The notes: a model not told the origin generated them from the letters alone. A stretch of DNA of 64,000 nucleotides from Tretioscincus oriximinensis (GCA_022410635.1 JAJVDF010000215.1:1108727-1172726); one strand, 5' to 3'. Positions 46,235 to 57,985 are shown, counted from the stretch's first letter. Numbers and translations: made by a program.

Positions 46235-46510
46235 CCACCCACACCAACTTCCTGTAAGCAGAAAAAATGTTTCCTGTGGGTGGAACTGGGCGCAGCAGAT
46301 TCCTCCTTCCCAAGGCTAGCTACTGTGCAAGGTGGGAGCAGTACGCAAGACAGGCCCCCCACAAGGTTGGGCGGAAGAGGCTGACAGCTTCGTTGAGCTG
46401 TTGGGGATCCTAGCTTTCTATAATAAGCATTTGTTAACGTGCTTATTGTGGCATAGAAAAGCAGGCAGAAACACAACTTAAAACCATAAAACGGGAAACA
46501 AACATTCTGT
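46235..46510 (+). repeat. Interspersed repeat family H, unbroken copy
   Basis: ttcctgtaagcagaaaaaat, gtttcctgtgggtgg, ttcccaaggctagc, ggaagaggctgacagcttcg, tataataagcatttgttaac, catagaaaagcaggcagaaa, accataaaacgggaaacaaa. It shows what the 12.5 kb copy looked like before CR1 inserted. Confidence 0.65.
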
Positions 46511-46789
46511 CAGGAAGTAAGCTGGCAGTGTTGAATATTTTTTCAAATAAACAATCTACTGTGAAAACAACAATTTTTCTTTAGTTTTAATGTGATGAAT
46601 TCTGGGTGAAATCGTGTCATCAACCAAAAGAATTAAACACTAAACAGTACAGTGTGTGAACACCATGCAATTTACAGCACTTACGATTTCTTTGCACTAA
46701 GGTGTTGCACTTACATTGGCTAATACCGCATGTAAACAACCTTGAGAATAAAATCTTGTTATTTTCCCTCTTCTAAACCCTCACTCATT

Positions 46790-47100
46790 GCACTTAAATT
46801 TTAATCCATATTCAATCCACTTTCAGTGTGGTATTTACCTACATCAGTTTTGGCAATTCAAAAATGTTCAGGGATTTTGGATGAAGTTAGGAGAAAGTAA
46901 AATAATGTTGGAGAGAGCAATAACCTCTATGAACAAGGAAGTGTATATGATTCACTGTACAAGGAATGTAAATATTAACCAAGACAAATTGACTGCACTG
47001 GATGATTTAATATCTGCAGTTCAGCTAGTAATAGTCTGTGGTTGGAAAGATCGTATGCCGGGATGGGATTATATTAGGGATATAATTAAAACTTGAAGGA
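46790..47100 (+). pseudogene. L1-type ORF2 C-terminal fragment
   Basis: A single frame reads QFKNVQGFWMKLGESKIMLE, then LDDLISAVQLVIVCGWKDRM and WDYIRDIIKT. FW..L...I and the A..VI...WKD pattern match the segment after the cysteine motif in the L1 at 19.8-20.3 kb. The cysteine motif itself is not visible. Poor but consistent match. Confidence 0.5.
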
Positions 47101-47416
47101 TAAATGTAATTATAGCAAAAATCAAGAAATCCACAGGAAATGCATTATGTTGACAAACAATGAAATGGAGTCAGAAGGGACTTGGAACAGAATTTGGAGG
47201 GCCAAAAGTACACAAGTATCGTATAATTAGTCTTCCAATTATGAGAAATGCCTAGGTGAAATAGACAAAGTGAAATATCAATTACGTAAAGAAACCCCCA
47301 AACATTTCAAGTGTTTAATTTTTTAAAAAAAGCTTTACCAAAATGTCTTCTAAAAGCAAGAACTAACAGCTCAGAGCATTTAGGTCACTATTTCACAGAT
47401 GACAGATGCTTTCCAG
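47101..47416. other. No recognised feature
   Basis: AT-rich; may be remaining L1 3' sequence. Confidence 0.4.
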
Positions 47417-47832
47417 TAGACTGACCAGATTTTCTGAGGCCCAAACGGGGGTAATTAATATTCATGCTAATTTTAATATTCATAAATATGCAAATTACAC
47501 ATCAACATGCATTCCCTTACAAAATTCCCACCAGAGAAATCTGTGAAACATGTGAGAATTTATTTAAGTGTGTGAGAATTTTTAACCTGTGAGAATTTTG
47601 GGAGTGCATCAGAATTTTTTTATTTTTTTACAGAGGAGAGAGTGTCTTCAGGAGCTTCCCCCGATTGGCAGAACCCCCTAGTGGTGGTGCAGTGATTTTT
47701 AAAAAATCAAAAAAAATTTTTTTGAAGTGTGCAAGAAAAACTGGAAAAACTGGAGAAATGGCACACACACACCCGGAGACCCATCCCAAAACCAGGTTTT
47801 CCCCCCAAAAAAGGGATCATCTGGTCAGCCCA
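47417..47832. mobile_element. MITE family B (GGCTGACCAGATGACC), 416 bp
   Basis: Left end TAGACTGACCAGATTTTCTG and right end AGGGATCATCTGGTCAGCCCA are inverted repeats. The interior has direct repeats of tgtgagaattt (about 47545-47600), the block cttcaggagcttcccccgat shared with 52.7 kb, and ggagacccatcccaaaacca near the right end. No transposase. Class not certain; termini resemble hAT-like MITEs. Confidence 0.7.
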
Positions 47833-48528
47833 TTTCCAGCGACTTCAGGGGACCATTTGTTTACCCCTGACAATCCTAACAGCCTTCAGCTTTTAGAAAA
47901 AGTGCCAGAAAGTCTGCTATTGACACTGGCTCTTTTTATACGAGGCTTTATTTTGGGTCCTGCTATCCTTTTTCTTAGACCTTTCCTACAACAAGGTCTA
48001 ATACAGAAGGAGCTTCTGTCAGTTTTTTTGTTTTCAGGAACTCTAGAATAGTCTCGTGGACATACCCATATTCCTTTAGCCATAAGCAGCTACCGTGATC
48101 CATTATTTTTATGGGGAATTTTGAGAAAAGGTTTGCCAGTCCTGCATAAATGGTCTCTTAAATACAATCTGTTAATGCAGTCTTGTCAATAATATATAGA
48201 ACATTTTACAAATGCTATATATTCATTGGACAAACAGCTTAAGTAAACGCACAAGAATATTAACAGCAAAAGTGGGTGAATTTTTATATTTAGTATCTAG
48301 TGGAATAGTTTCAGTTTAAACATTTTCTTCAGCTGCTCATCAAAGGAACTGCACAACAGCTAGGATGAGTACAGAGACTTATTACTCTATACAAAATATT
48401 TCAAATTCGTGTGCATTTCTGGAACATCTTACTTTGTAAGGCTCGGGGGTAAACCCACCCCAAATATTTTTCCTTTTTCTTCTCAAACCCATGTGTCCCC
48501 TCTCTAGCTAGCATCCAAGGTGGAAACA
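47833..48528. other. No recognised feature
   Basis: Unique AT-rich sequence. Confidence 0.45.
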
Positions 48529-48536
48529 ATGTAATC

Positions 48537-48834
48537 CAGGGGTCCTCAAATTAAAGCCCATGGGCCACATGTGGCCCACCAAGGACATTTATCTGGCCCG
48601 CAAGATGTTGTTGTTGCTGCCATCTGTCCTGCTTATCAGCCAGCTACTCCTGGGCTTACATTAACACATTCCTTGCCTTTTCAATAGCGCATGCACACAA
48701 TGCACACTTCATGACACTAGTCAGCCAAAAATCTAGGAATTTGTTCATAGTTTTTTAAAAAATTATAGTCTGGCCCTCCAACAGTCTGAGGAACAGTGAA
48801 CTGGCCCTCTGTTTTAAAAGTTTGAGGATCCTTG
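48537..48834. mobile_element. Non-autonomous hAT element, 298 bp
   Basis: Starts CAGGGGTCCTCAAATTAAAG and ends TTTTAAAAGTTTGAGGATCCTTG; exact 8-bp target duplication ATGTAATC on both sides (48529-48536, 48835-48842). The interior carries ggcccaccaagg and tggccctccaacagtctgag, familiar from widespread hAT MITEs of vertebrates. No transposase. Confidence 0.92.
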
Positions 48835-49074
48835 ATGTAATCAGAAGGGGCTATCACACCATACCACCCTGAAGCCATCCCCAGGAAAAGGCTAATCGAG
48901 TCTTAAGCAGATTAAGATCAACCTTACCTGGGAATCCCCTTACCCTCAGAACCAACCAGTTTAGCAATTTGGATACCAAGTGACCTAAAGTAACCTCTAT
49001 TTTCCCCAAGTTTCATAAGGAACTGGGGTTCCCTGCCAAAGTTATGTGTTTTTCACCCATTTTCCCTTATTTAT

Positions 49075-49281
49075 TTTATTTACTTATTTATTTACATTTT
49101 TATANCACCCTATACCCATAGGTCTCAGGGCAGTTAACAATAAAACCATCATTTTAACATATTAAATACAGCCTTTTCTAAAAATGGGGAGTAGACAGTA
49201 GTTTTTTAGCCAAAGGCCAGGCCAAAGAGGTGCGTCTTTAAGCATTTTCAGAAGGTGCACAGAGATGGTGATTGATGTACC
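49075..49281 (+). repeat. Interspersed repeat family G, left part, split by hAT
   Basis: tttatancaccctataccca, taggtctcagggcagttaac, agccaaaggccaggccaaag, aggtgcgtctttaagcattt. It resumes at 49849 with cgcacctcaagggggagact, attccatag. Confidence 0.65.
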
Positions 49282-49848
49282 TAGGGTTGCCATATTCTGG
49301 CAACCCAAAACCGGGACGGGGCGGGGTGCGCGCGCGTGTGTACGCACGTGCACATGCGCACATACGGACGCTTGTACCGAGACAGGCAAAACCTCTGCCT
49401 GTTCTCACTACAAGCGTCCGTGTGTGCACGCATGCACGCGCGCGCTTGCACCTGCTCCTTTGCTGGTGGCGGGGTTTCTCCCTGCTCTCGCCGCCAACTC
49501 GTCTGCAGCAGCGGAGCAAAAATGCTTGGGTTTGTGAGAGGAGAACAGAGCTGCCCTCCTGTTTCTAGAGGTGAGTTGGCTTTGAGAGCAGGGCGAAACC
49601 CCGCCTCCAGCCAAGGAGCAGCTACGGCACGCTCCGAGGGTGCTCCCAGGACCCCGGAAAGCGTTGCGCAAGCTGCAGCCGTCAGCTCTGATGGCTGCTT
49701 TTCCTTTAAAATCCCGCCTTTTTACATTCCCTGACGCAGCATCGGGGAATGTAAAAAGCCGGGATTTTAGCTTAAAACCCGGAGGGGACTATATTTTAGT
49801 CCCCAAAACCGGGTTTGTCCCGGTTTACCGAGACGTATGGCAACCCTA
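49282..49848. mobile_element. hAT MITE, family A, long copy (567 bp) with internal hairpins
   Basis: Termini TAGGGTTGCCATATTCTGGC and CGTATGGCAACCCTA match the copy at 31854. Flanks GATGTACC and GACGCACC agree at 6 of 8 positions, as an aged hAT duplication. Inside lie two further inverted repeats: about 49469-49501 with 49571-49603 (ggcggggtttctccctgctc), and about 49709-49768 (cgcctttttacattccc facing gggaatgtaaaaagc). Two stretches alternate purine and pyrimidine (49325-49360 and 49420-49448). Long GC-rich frames on both strands are composition artefacts. Confidence 0.88.
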
Positions 49849-49900
49849 GACGCACCTCAAGGGGGAGACTATTCCATAGTCATGATGATAATAGAGATGA

Positions 49901-50794
49901 TAAAGATAGATAAAAATGAAAATTAAGAAATAATTACAAAGTTCCATTATTATACCAGCAACTAAATAATTTACAAATATTTTGTTATTGTGAAGGGTAA
50001 AATGTATGAAAATGACTGCCAAGAGGTGCACAAGTAAAAAAGAAGCAAGGACCACTGTTGTAGATTTCAGTTACTAGAGAATCATTAGTGAAGTACAAAG
50101 AATTTGAAATGCTAAATGTTATGGCCCTTCAGTTTTTTTTCTTTTAATAAACCAATGCTTTAAAAAAATCAGCAATCAGTTGATACTTCATATCATTGTT
50201 TGTAATAATTCTTTTTTAACAAAAATTGGGTTTAAATACTTTTTTAAAAAAGGATTTAAAAAATTAGGATCGTGGTCCTAGTTCAGAATTCCATCATTGC
50301 CAAGAATAATCAATCAAGGAAGAAGTGAACAAGAGAAACAGATGGAGAAAGGCTTTTTGTTTTGCTTTCCTGGTAGCGGGCTTGCTGTTGCAGATCTTTT
50401 GCCAAGATTGTCAGCTGAAAATAGCTTGAAGGTACTTGGTACAGTATATAAAAAGATTTTTGATGGCATCCTGATTCTATCTATGCTGTGTCTTACACAC
50501 ATAATGTTACAGATTTCCACTTTGGAGGTCAAGCCAGAGTGTACAATAAATCCATTTGTTCATTTGCCAAACATAAGAGGAATTGTTTAGTAGTTAATTT
50601 TGCAGGCTATCCAGTAGTTTATTCTAGCTCAGAGGGTGTACTGTATAATGGTAAGAGTGCCACTTAGAACCTAGGAGTTCTTGAAAGCTCACTGGATTAG
50701 AATTGAAAGGTTCCACCAGATCATCAGATTAACCGCCTGCTAAATGCAAGATTCACTGCAGATAGTTCAACCTCCACTTAAGTCAAAGGTTTTT
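49901..50794. other. No recognised feature
   Basis: AT-rich unique sequence. Confidence 0.45.
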
Positions 50795-51156
50795 ATTTCA
50801 TCTTTTTCATGTTACAACTCATTACATAACATCTCTTGACATTTTTTTTATTTTCTCTTATGAATATTACATAGAAAAAACAATCTAACTTTAAATTTTT
50901 CATTTTCACTCTTTAATTTATTCTCTATATACTTTTAATATTCTCCATTTTTGTTTATGCATTCTGATCTTATCCATATTATTTTCATTATTAATTTGCT
51001 ATTTCTATTGCTAACATATTTACAATATAATTATAACATTTCTGATCATCCATTTAATAATCTTTCCATCCTTCTTTAAAACTATTTGTGCACATGCTAG
51101 CAATTTATCCATTGTTTCATTTTGCACTAATGATTGGAAAATGTTCAGATCAGCAT
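50795..51156 (-). mobile_element. L1-type LINE 3' end, minus strand, part 1
   Basis: T-rich start (ggtttttatttcatcttttt) as a reversed A-rich tail, followed by AT-rich 3' UTR sequence like that at 19560-19750. It is continued at 51376 after a CR1 insertion. Confidence 0.6.
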
Positions 51157-51375
51157 TCATAAGAACATAAGAAGAGCCATACTGGATCAGGCCACAGCCC
51201 ATCAAATCCAGCATTGTGTGTCACACAGAGGCCCACCAAATGCACCTGGGCAGTCCGAACAGAGGAAAGCAAAATATGCTCCTGTTCATGACTCCTGCAA
51301 ATGGTATTTCAGGAGTCCTGCCTGTTGCTCCATCCCGGAGGCAACATCCAGGCATCCATCCTAGTATCCATTTAT
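51157..51375 (-). mobile_element. CR1 LINE 3' end inserted into L1, minus strand
   Basis: Begins cataagaacataagaagagc, then ggatcaggccacagcccatc, cagcattgtgtgtcacacag, gcctgttgctccatcccgga and catccaggcatccatcctag. Only the 3' UTR remains. Confidence 0.85.
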
Positions 51376-51700
51376 TCCTTATTGTCATTCTATTATTATG
51401 CTTATCTGTGTATTTAATATATTATTTCTTCTTGAACCTTTTTCCAATATTCATGTATTTTTTCACACTCTCAAACCATATGATAATACAGTCCCTTTTG
51501 CTGACATCCATGCCAGCACAATCGATTTATATTTGGAAAGATTTTTATACCATTTATGTATAATCTTCCTTCTCATTTATTTCAAACTGGTATGCTTTTC
51601 GTTCCTAATATTCCATTCTACGTTGGGACTGATGATTCTTACTGTTGGAAATGTTATTCTAATATATAACCTGTACCGGCTTTTTCTTGTGCAAGTGAGA
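51376..51700 (-). pseudogene. L1-type ORF2 C-terminal fragment, minus strand, part 2
   Basis: In reverse the frame gives SIVLAWMSAKGTVLSYGLRV with a one-base-shifted CWHGCQQKGT reading, matching the cysteine motif CWHGCGTRA of the L1 at 20.2 kb. Frameshifted and inactive. Confidence 0.6.
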
Positions 51701-52059
51701 ATAGACCTGATTCCCCATGATTCCTCATGTGATAGTCCCAGCAGCGTCTGGTGCAATTTGGGGCTGTGGAGGCGCAGGTTCCTTCAGCCTGGGCAAAGTT
51801 AGGAAAGCGGATGGAAGGAGGCACATTCAGGCACTTACTGGTCTCTCTCTCAGTCTGCAAGTTGAATGTCAATACAAAATGGCACCTCTACGGAAACTGA
51901 GAGAGAGACTGTAACCCCTCCTAGGCAGCCTCCCATTAGTTCAGGGATTGGCCACCCCTTTTGCCAATTAAAAAAACTGTTTGGAGCTTTTTGATTTGTT
52001 GGCAGCTCTTCTATGAAAGGAGATTTTATAAATGATTTTAATCTCTAAGTGTTCGCCGA
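51701..52059. other. No recognised feature
   Basis: Unique sequence. Confidence 0.45.
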
Positions 52060-52215
52060 ACCCCATGAACACAGTGGCCAGAAGCTATCATATCACTTCT
52101 CAATCTTCTCTTTTGTAAGCTTTCTATATTCTTTAACTGTTCCTTATAGGAAATGGTTTACAGACCACTCATCATTTTGGTAGCTCCTTTTTGAATTTAC
52201 TCCAGCTGAACCTCT
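52060..52215 (-). repeat. CR1 LINE ORF2 fragment, minus strand
   Basis: tcaatcttctcttttgtaag, ttctttaactgttccttata, ggaaatggtttacagaccac, tcatcattttggtagctcct is the reverse of the stretch encoding RVTRMVSGLETMSYEERLKD in the CR1 at 36.9-37.0 kb. Confidence 0.75.
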
Positions 52216-52689
52216 ACCTGCTTTGTGGCTGAGGACTTAATTAGGCTTCATTAATGAGAGAAGGACAAATGCATTGCTTGTACACATCTTGGGACTGAAT
52301 GATACTTTAAATGAATTTGCTCCAACAGGTTGGATTGCTGCCATCTTTATCCATAAGTGGAGCTGCCACCAGAACTCCTGCTGATTGAACAGTTGTGAAG
52401 AACAAGAAGTTTCAATTTGCCCTGTTCTGCATGATAAGATTTGTGAACTGCCATCTACCACAGAGCTATAAAAGATGTAGAAACTATGGTAACTGTCCAG
52501 AGATATCAGTGATAAACGTGAATGTATTTTATATTTTACGTGTCCGAAACCTTGTGCAGACAATTACTTTATGCCTCCCCCTTTTTTACAGAATATCCAA
52601 TTTAGTCAGTAAAAATATCTCATCTTCTTTATGAAACCAGACTTTATGAAATTGGAGAGCCTTGAAAAGCCGACCCCGATTTCAAGAGG
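52216..52689. other. No recognised feature
   Basis: Unique sequence. Confidence 0.45.
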
Positions 52690-52860
52690 TTCATTGCTGT
52701 GAATTTTTAAATTATTTTTTTTTACTGCCAGGTGGGTGCCTTCAGGAACCAGCCCTGGTTGCCAGAGCCCCTTAACAGTGCTGTCGTGATTTTTTTTTNA
52801 AAAAAATTGCTTGGGTGCCTCCCCGAATACCCCCCCCCCAATTCTGCCACCCCTTACAGC
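52690..52860. repeat. Repeat sharing a block with the MITE-B interior
   Basis: gtgccttcaggaaccagccc, ttgccagagccccttaacag, tgctgtcgtgattttttttt corresponds to cttcaggagcttcccccgat, tggcagaaccccctagtggt, ggtgcagtgatttttaaaaa at 47.65 kb. Contains an n within a T/A homopolymer. Confidence 0.55.
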
Positions 52861-54334
52861 TGCCCTGGTGCTCTCCCTTAAATAAACGTCTGATGTAACT
52901 ACTTCACCACAAAGACTTGATTTTATATAATGCTTGAATCTATGCAAACATACATACACAACGATAATAACCATACATGAACCAAAGAATTCACAAAATA
53001 GAACAACAGATAACCAATAAAAGAAATAAAAAAACAAAGAAAAGTAACCTCACCATCTGTCACTTTACAATTGGATGACAGGTTGCACTTTAATTTTTTC
53101 TCCTTTATTTCTTGTATGGTTTTATCTTCTTCTTTTTTTTACTATTTACAAGTTCCATTTTTGGGGGGACTTCTATTTGTACTCTATTCTCCACACTAAT
53201 TTTAGTACAATTGGTTATACTGAAACAATTGCTTAATTCTGTAATTCTATTTGTCTTTATCATTTTTTTGGTTAGTCTGTAATACATCAGGGTTGGGTTA
53301 CCACACATGAAAAAGAAACTTGTAGATGTTTTGCTGCTTTAATGGATGTAGAAAAGATCAATGTTCACTAAGTACATCTTATAAAGTCTGCAGCTTCTGG
53401 TAAACATTCCTCTTTTCCATGTCCACTAAAGTTGCAATACTCTTGCCAGTCTGTGTGTATGTGCGTATGTGTGTGTGCGAGAGAGAAGCCTATACTACCC
53501 CATTGTGGAGCTGACATTAACAAGACTCGGCTATAAGAAGAATGATGAATCACTTTTTCTGAGATAAGTCATTGACCTTAGCTCTGGCCAAGTGTTATTT
53601 TTTTCTGGAATAATTACGGTGCTACTTGCAAGCAATAAAGCTCTAATGTTAAAATTATCTGAAAGAGTGCTTCCTCTTGGTCCATCATTTAAATTATTTT
53701 GGACAGGTCTTTAAGAAAATTCATTACTTTATGAGTGCTTTTTTCTATAATGGTTCCCAAGGTTTGGAACAATCTTTGCTCAGAGTAAAGACTGAAGTCA
53801 TCTCAATACTGCACATTTTTCAGCAAGTAGTGATACAGTTGTTGATTTTGTTCATTCAGGCATTTGGTTATTTATTTTGTCTTCCTTCTCCTTCTTCTCG
53901 TGATATTAACTTTATTTCATATAATGTTTTAATGTATTTCATATAATGTTTGCTCACTTAGGATTTCAGCATACTGCAGCATAAAATAAATTTTAAAATA
54001 TAGAGAGATTTGTCCCTAGTTTTGGACACCTGGTCCTGATCATCTAATAATTTTCAAATCAGCACATACTTTGTTCTTAACCCATGTGGTGACTGCTGCA
54101 AATCATTTTTCATACCCATCAAAGGTCCCAAGCTGCACCCATATTTTTTATGTGGAAATCCTATCTAAAGATACGAAAGGAAGACCTTGGTCCAAGCAGA
54201 AAGGCTTTACTTAACAATTAGTAAGATTAAAGAATTATTATATTAATTACATGACACACAAAAATCTGAGGAGATTGATGGATTTCCACTCCATTTGGCT
54301 AATTTTGGTGCTTTCCATAATAGTCAATTTCAGT
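52861..54334. other. Unique sequence, no gene recognised
   Basis: A (TG)n patch lies at 53450-53478. 53560-53660 (gaataattacggtgctactt, gcaagcaataaagctctaat) could be a conserved non-coding block. The minus frame 53105-53308 is lysine-rich and unassigned. Confidence 0.4.
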
Positions 54335-54541
54335 TAAATAGCCATGTTGATCTTAATTCAGAAAGTCCAGCAAAGACAGCTTGTAGCACTTAGAGATCAA
54401 CAAGAAAAAGGTGGGTGGCATGAATTTTCATAGAGTCTAGGAAAGTAGTTTCATTTTCTACGTAGTTTCATTAAAGCTCATGCCTCCTACCTTATTTTTG
54501 TGGTCTCTAAGTGTTATAACCCCCTTTGGTGGACTTTCTGG
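54335..54541. mobile_element. Hairpin (foldback) family copy, long-armed
   Basis: Head (ttcagttaaatagccatgtt) as at 38.04 kb, then left arm 54360-54421 (agaaagtccagcaaagacag ... gtgggtggcatga) facing right arm 54479-54539 (catgcctcctaccttatttt ... ggactttct). The arms are about 61 bases and imperfect, the loop about 57 bases. Confidence 0.8.
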
Positions 54542-55689
54542 ACTATTTATCTGAATAGGTTGCTTGAAAGGGGAAGAATTCCCAAAGAAGTGACTTAAGT
54601 CATGTGTTTATCCATGCATGTAAACTTTCTTCACTCTCCTTACTGTCATTCTTGACTCTAATTTTCCCACAGGCATTTTCCCAGTCCAGTTTAAATTTGG
54701 AACTATGTAAGAGATGGAAGGGGAGAAGAAAAGCCAAAGCTATAAAAAGGACAGTGAGTTAATAGTTAAATGCTCTTTCAAACCCCTTTGTATACAATTT
54801 AAATTCTCCTCCCAGTAAAAATAGCAAGGAGGAACGAATTACATACCTTCTCATAAAACACATCTTTAGCCCTCTGTTGCTCCTGGTTTTGCCTACAGTG
54901 ATTCAGCTTATATTCAAGTGATTCAGCATATATTCGGCATATTTAAGTAAATAGCAAATGAGGCTTTTAATAACTATTAGTTCTATAAGAGGATGCAATG
55001 TGACTTTGAAAGTTAGTTCCGGAGACCGGTAAAACCAGAATAAGGTATACGCTGATGTCCTACTGGTGGGAGGGCACAGAAGCTGCAACCACTTGGCACT
55101 TGTTTATTCCTGAATTTCCTGATAATCGGGTATATTGGTTTATCAGTTTTAATGTGCCTCATTCATATTTTTACAATATATTCCTCCAAGGAGAGGGGAA
55201 AATGGAACTCAGTAGAATTTAGTTTTGAGTGCATCTTTCTTTTTTGAAAGCAAATAAACATTTTTAACACACAAACACAAAATTCTGACAGGTGAGATTA
55301 TTTGATCATGTGACACACTGTCCTGGACCGTCGGCCATTTTATTTGCTGGCCATCAAGAGGAAGTGTGGTAGGAAATGTTAATGGATAGTTTACTGTCAA
55401 CATCAGATTTCCTTGACACAGGTTCTCACCGGAACTGTCCACACAGCCCACCCTTTTTGCCATAACCCTATAAATCAACAATTAGATTTCCCAGGCTGCA
55501 TCCAAACAGGGTCAATAAAATGTTTTGAAAGATGAATTTCTGTTGCATTTGGATCATATAAACTGGAAGATTGCAAGTTTTAAAGCTGATGATCCAGATT
55601 TGTGCTTTACCATGAAAATCAATCATGTTTAAGGGCTTACTTGTTCACATGAGAAAAAGCCTAGATGTCAGAATATATACAATGATGAT
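54542..55689. other. No recognised feature
   Basis: Unique sequence; a short duplication attcagcttatattcaagtg / attcagcatatattcggcat at 54900-54940. Confidence 0.45.
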
Positions 55690-55990
55690 GCCTGATGCAC
55701 CTCAGTGGCGATTGTACTTCATAGTCTGAACATTATTACCAAAAAAGCTCTCCTGTATGTCTCCACCCCCTTAAATGCCAATGGGGCCTCACTAGTGAAT
55801 CTTGTGGCACTGTAGGACCTTCTCTGTGATAGTTCCCAGGTCGTGGAATGGTCTCCCCACAGAGGTGTGTTAGGCACCTATTCGGTATATGTTACCTTAG
55901 ATGCCTGATGAAGACTCACTTGAGCTAATTATTTCCTGTTTTTTCAGGTACTGCTGCTATATAAATAGGGCGGAATATAAATGTAAAAAA
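55690..55990 (+). mobile_element. L2-type LINE 3' end
   Basis: Encodes the end of an L2 ORF2 with a break: TFSVIVPRSWNGLPTEVC (WNGLP motif, about 55815-55870), then a tail with gttaggcacctattcggtat, tagatgcctgatgaagactc, acttgagctaattatttcct and atagggcggaatataaatgt. Part of this tail recurs in the 116-bp array at 57 kb. Confidence 0.7.
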
Positions 55991-56859
55991 ATAAACAGAA
56001 TAATTTCTTTAAATATCTGTTGCTTGGTACCATATTGGAAAAGAAGAAAGGGCTTGTGCTGCTTTAATAGCAATACAGAACAGAGAATTTCAGGAGGAGG
56101 TGTTGCCTATATTACAAACTTAGTTACTGAAAAATTCTGTACTAGACTCTGTTTAAAGACAAAGACGCCCTTATTTCTCCCTATCATTAATCGATCTATA
56201 ATAAAGACACAGGGATAGATATGACTTTTCTCCTGGCTAATTAGTAAAGAGAGAATAAAAGAAGAGCAAAGGTCTGATTTTGCATTCTGTGCTTAATATT
56301 AATCCCCAGATCAATGCAGAATGGTGGACTAAGCCTACTAATGCCTATATAATCATTCTTGAAATATCAAGTCTTGAATCTTGTATTGGTGCACTTAACT
56401 AAAAATAACATCAAGGACAATGCTTGCATGATGGTGCAAGAACTCTCCTTTGCTTGCTTTCCTGACCTTGAGTACATAAATGGACAGATGGGCAGTTTAA
56501 AGAATCTTTAGCAGACTACTTAAACGGCATGTTTCCTACCCAGCTGGTTGGCTAACTGGTTATTTAACAGGAAATTAAAATTGTAAGTTAAACTCTTGAG
56601 TGAGTTTCATCTCTGCTTGTGGTGGGCAGACACCAATAACGTCCTGTTTTCGAGTTGCTTTCCAACTTCTATAATGAGCAACCAGAAGCCGCTAAAAGGA
56701 AGAAAATATAGACTGAACCCACCAATCCTTCAGAAACCAGGAGAGCATTGCTGACGTGCATTTACACAGCCAGACCCCTCTACATGGACCCTCGCTTATA
56801 AAGCTATAAATCTATGGAAACTCCCTTTTAACAAAGAAGAAGATGATGATGATGCTTAC
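55991..56859. other. No recognised feature
   Basis: Unique sequence. Confidence 0.45.
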
Positions 56860-57440
56860 TCCGACACCACCAACGGTTCTTATACCCCACTTTTCTCACC
56901 TTTCAAAGGGACCCAAANCNNCTTACAAGGGTATTTTTGCCCGAGGTGCGTTAGGCACCTATACAGTATATGCTACTTTAGATGCTTGATGAAGACTCAC
57001 TTAAGCTANTTNNTCCCNNNTTAAGCTAATAANNCCCCTTACAAGGGTATTTTTGCCCGAGGTGCGTTAGGCACCTATACAGTATATGCTACTTTAGATG
57101 CTTGATGAAGACTCACTTAAGCTAATTATTCCCCCTTTAAGCTAATAATACCCCTTACAAGGGTATTTTTGCCCGAGGTGCGTTAGGCACCTATACAGTA
57201 TATGCTACTTTAGATGCTTGATGAAGACTCACTTAAGCTAATTATTCCCCCTTTAAGCTAATAATACCCCTTACAAGGGTATTTTTGCCCAAAGGCAGAC
57301 ATTCTACCTTCCCCACCAGACTGTGGTGGTTCCCCTGTATCTACTTGCAGTCAGTTGCAATTTCTTGGAGTTCATGCTTTCGAATACAGTTCAGGGCTTT
57401 GAAACCCAATCTCGCAGATGAGAGACCGTTTCCTTAACGA
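56860..57440 (-). repeat. SINE family S1, minus strand, expanded by an internal array
   Basis: Tail-side part at 56860-56940 (gttcttataccccacttttc, tcacctttcaaagggaccca, cttacaagggtatttttgcc) and head-side part at 57287-57440 (caaaggcagacattctacct, accagactgtggtggttccc, tgcagtcagttgcaatttct, atctcgcagatgagagaccg). Between them lies the array described next. Confidence 0.85.
56931..57278. repeat. Three tandem 116-bp units, chimeric SINE/L2
   Basis: The marker gtatttttgcccgaggtgcg starts at 56931, 57047 and 57163, and gtatttttgcccaaagg at 57279, each 116 bases apart. Each unit joins SINE S1 sequence (ccccttacaagggtattttt) to L2-tail sequence (gaggtgcgttaggcacctat, tagatgcttgatgaagactc, taagctaattattcccc), matching 55866-55935. 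Unit 1 has many n (56918-57034), indicating unresolved copies. Confidence 0.93.
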
Positions 57441-57769
57441 CTATGTTTTCCTCCACAATTCAAACCAAAAAAGGAATGAAGGAAAAATGTGAATAAGCTC
57501 TGAGTTGCTGAGTGACTGGTATGAGTTTTTCTACATTGCCCTTGAAGACCAACCACCCCTGCCATGTGTGATATATGATTTTTTTTCTACTGAATTTAGC
57601 TTACTAAACACACAGTGTGGGAGGAGTTGGCAAGATCCACATGGTGAAATATCTTTAAACTAAAATGCCTTCGAATCAAAATTATCTATCTGCTTGCAAT
57701 CAAAAGAGGAGGCTTTTGTTAAAAAAAATGAAAAGGAAAAAATAATAATTTGTAAGTCCCAAGGAAGGT
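57441..57769. other. No recognised feature
   Basis: Unique sequence. Confidence 0.45.
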
Positions 57770-57985
57770 AACTTCCAGANTGGATTATTGTAATGCAGTC
57801 TATGTGGGGCTGCCCATGAAGATAATTTGGAAGATACAACTGTTGTTTGGAAAGCTGCACATCCAAAGATTAAAACAGCTGCACTGGCTGTCAGTTCATC
57901 ATGAAACCCAGTTCATTTTTGCCCAATTCATTCACTTTATATATGCCCCTAAATGGTTTGGGCCCAAATATCTAAAGGAAAGCTT
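57770..57985 (+). pseudogene. L2-type LINE ORF2 C-terminal fragment
   Basis: Reads DYCNAVYVGLPMKIIWKIQL, then RLKQLHWLSVHHETQFIFAQ and GPKYLKESFL. The blocks DYCN...GLP.K...KLQ, LR.LHWLPV..R..FK and LGPKYLKE are typical of the L2 clade. A deletion removes the QNAAARLLTG part. Inactive. Confidence 0.8.

Noticed and set aside
49238..49734. Open frames rich in cysteine, arginine and histidine on both strands
   Set aside because: They lie within a hAT MITE and reflect its alternating GC-rich repeats.
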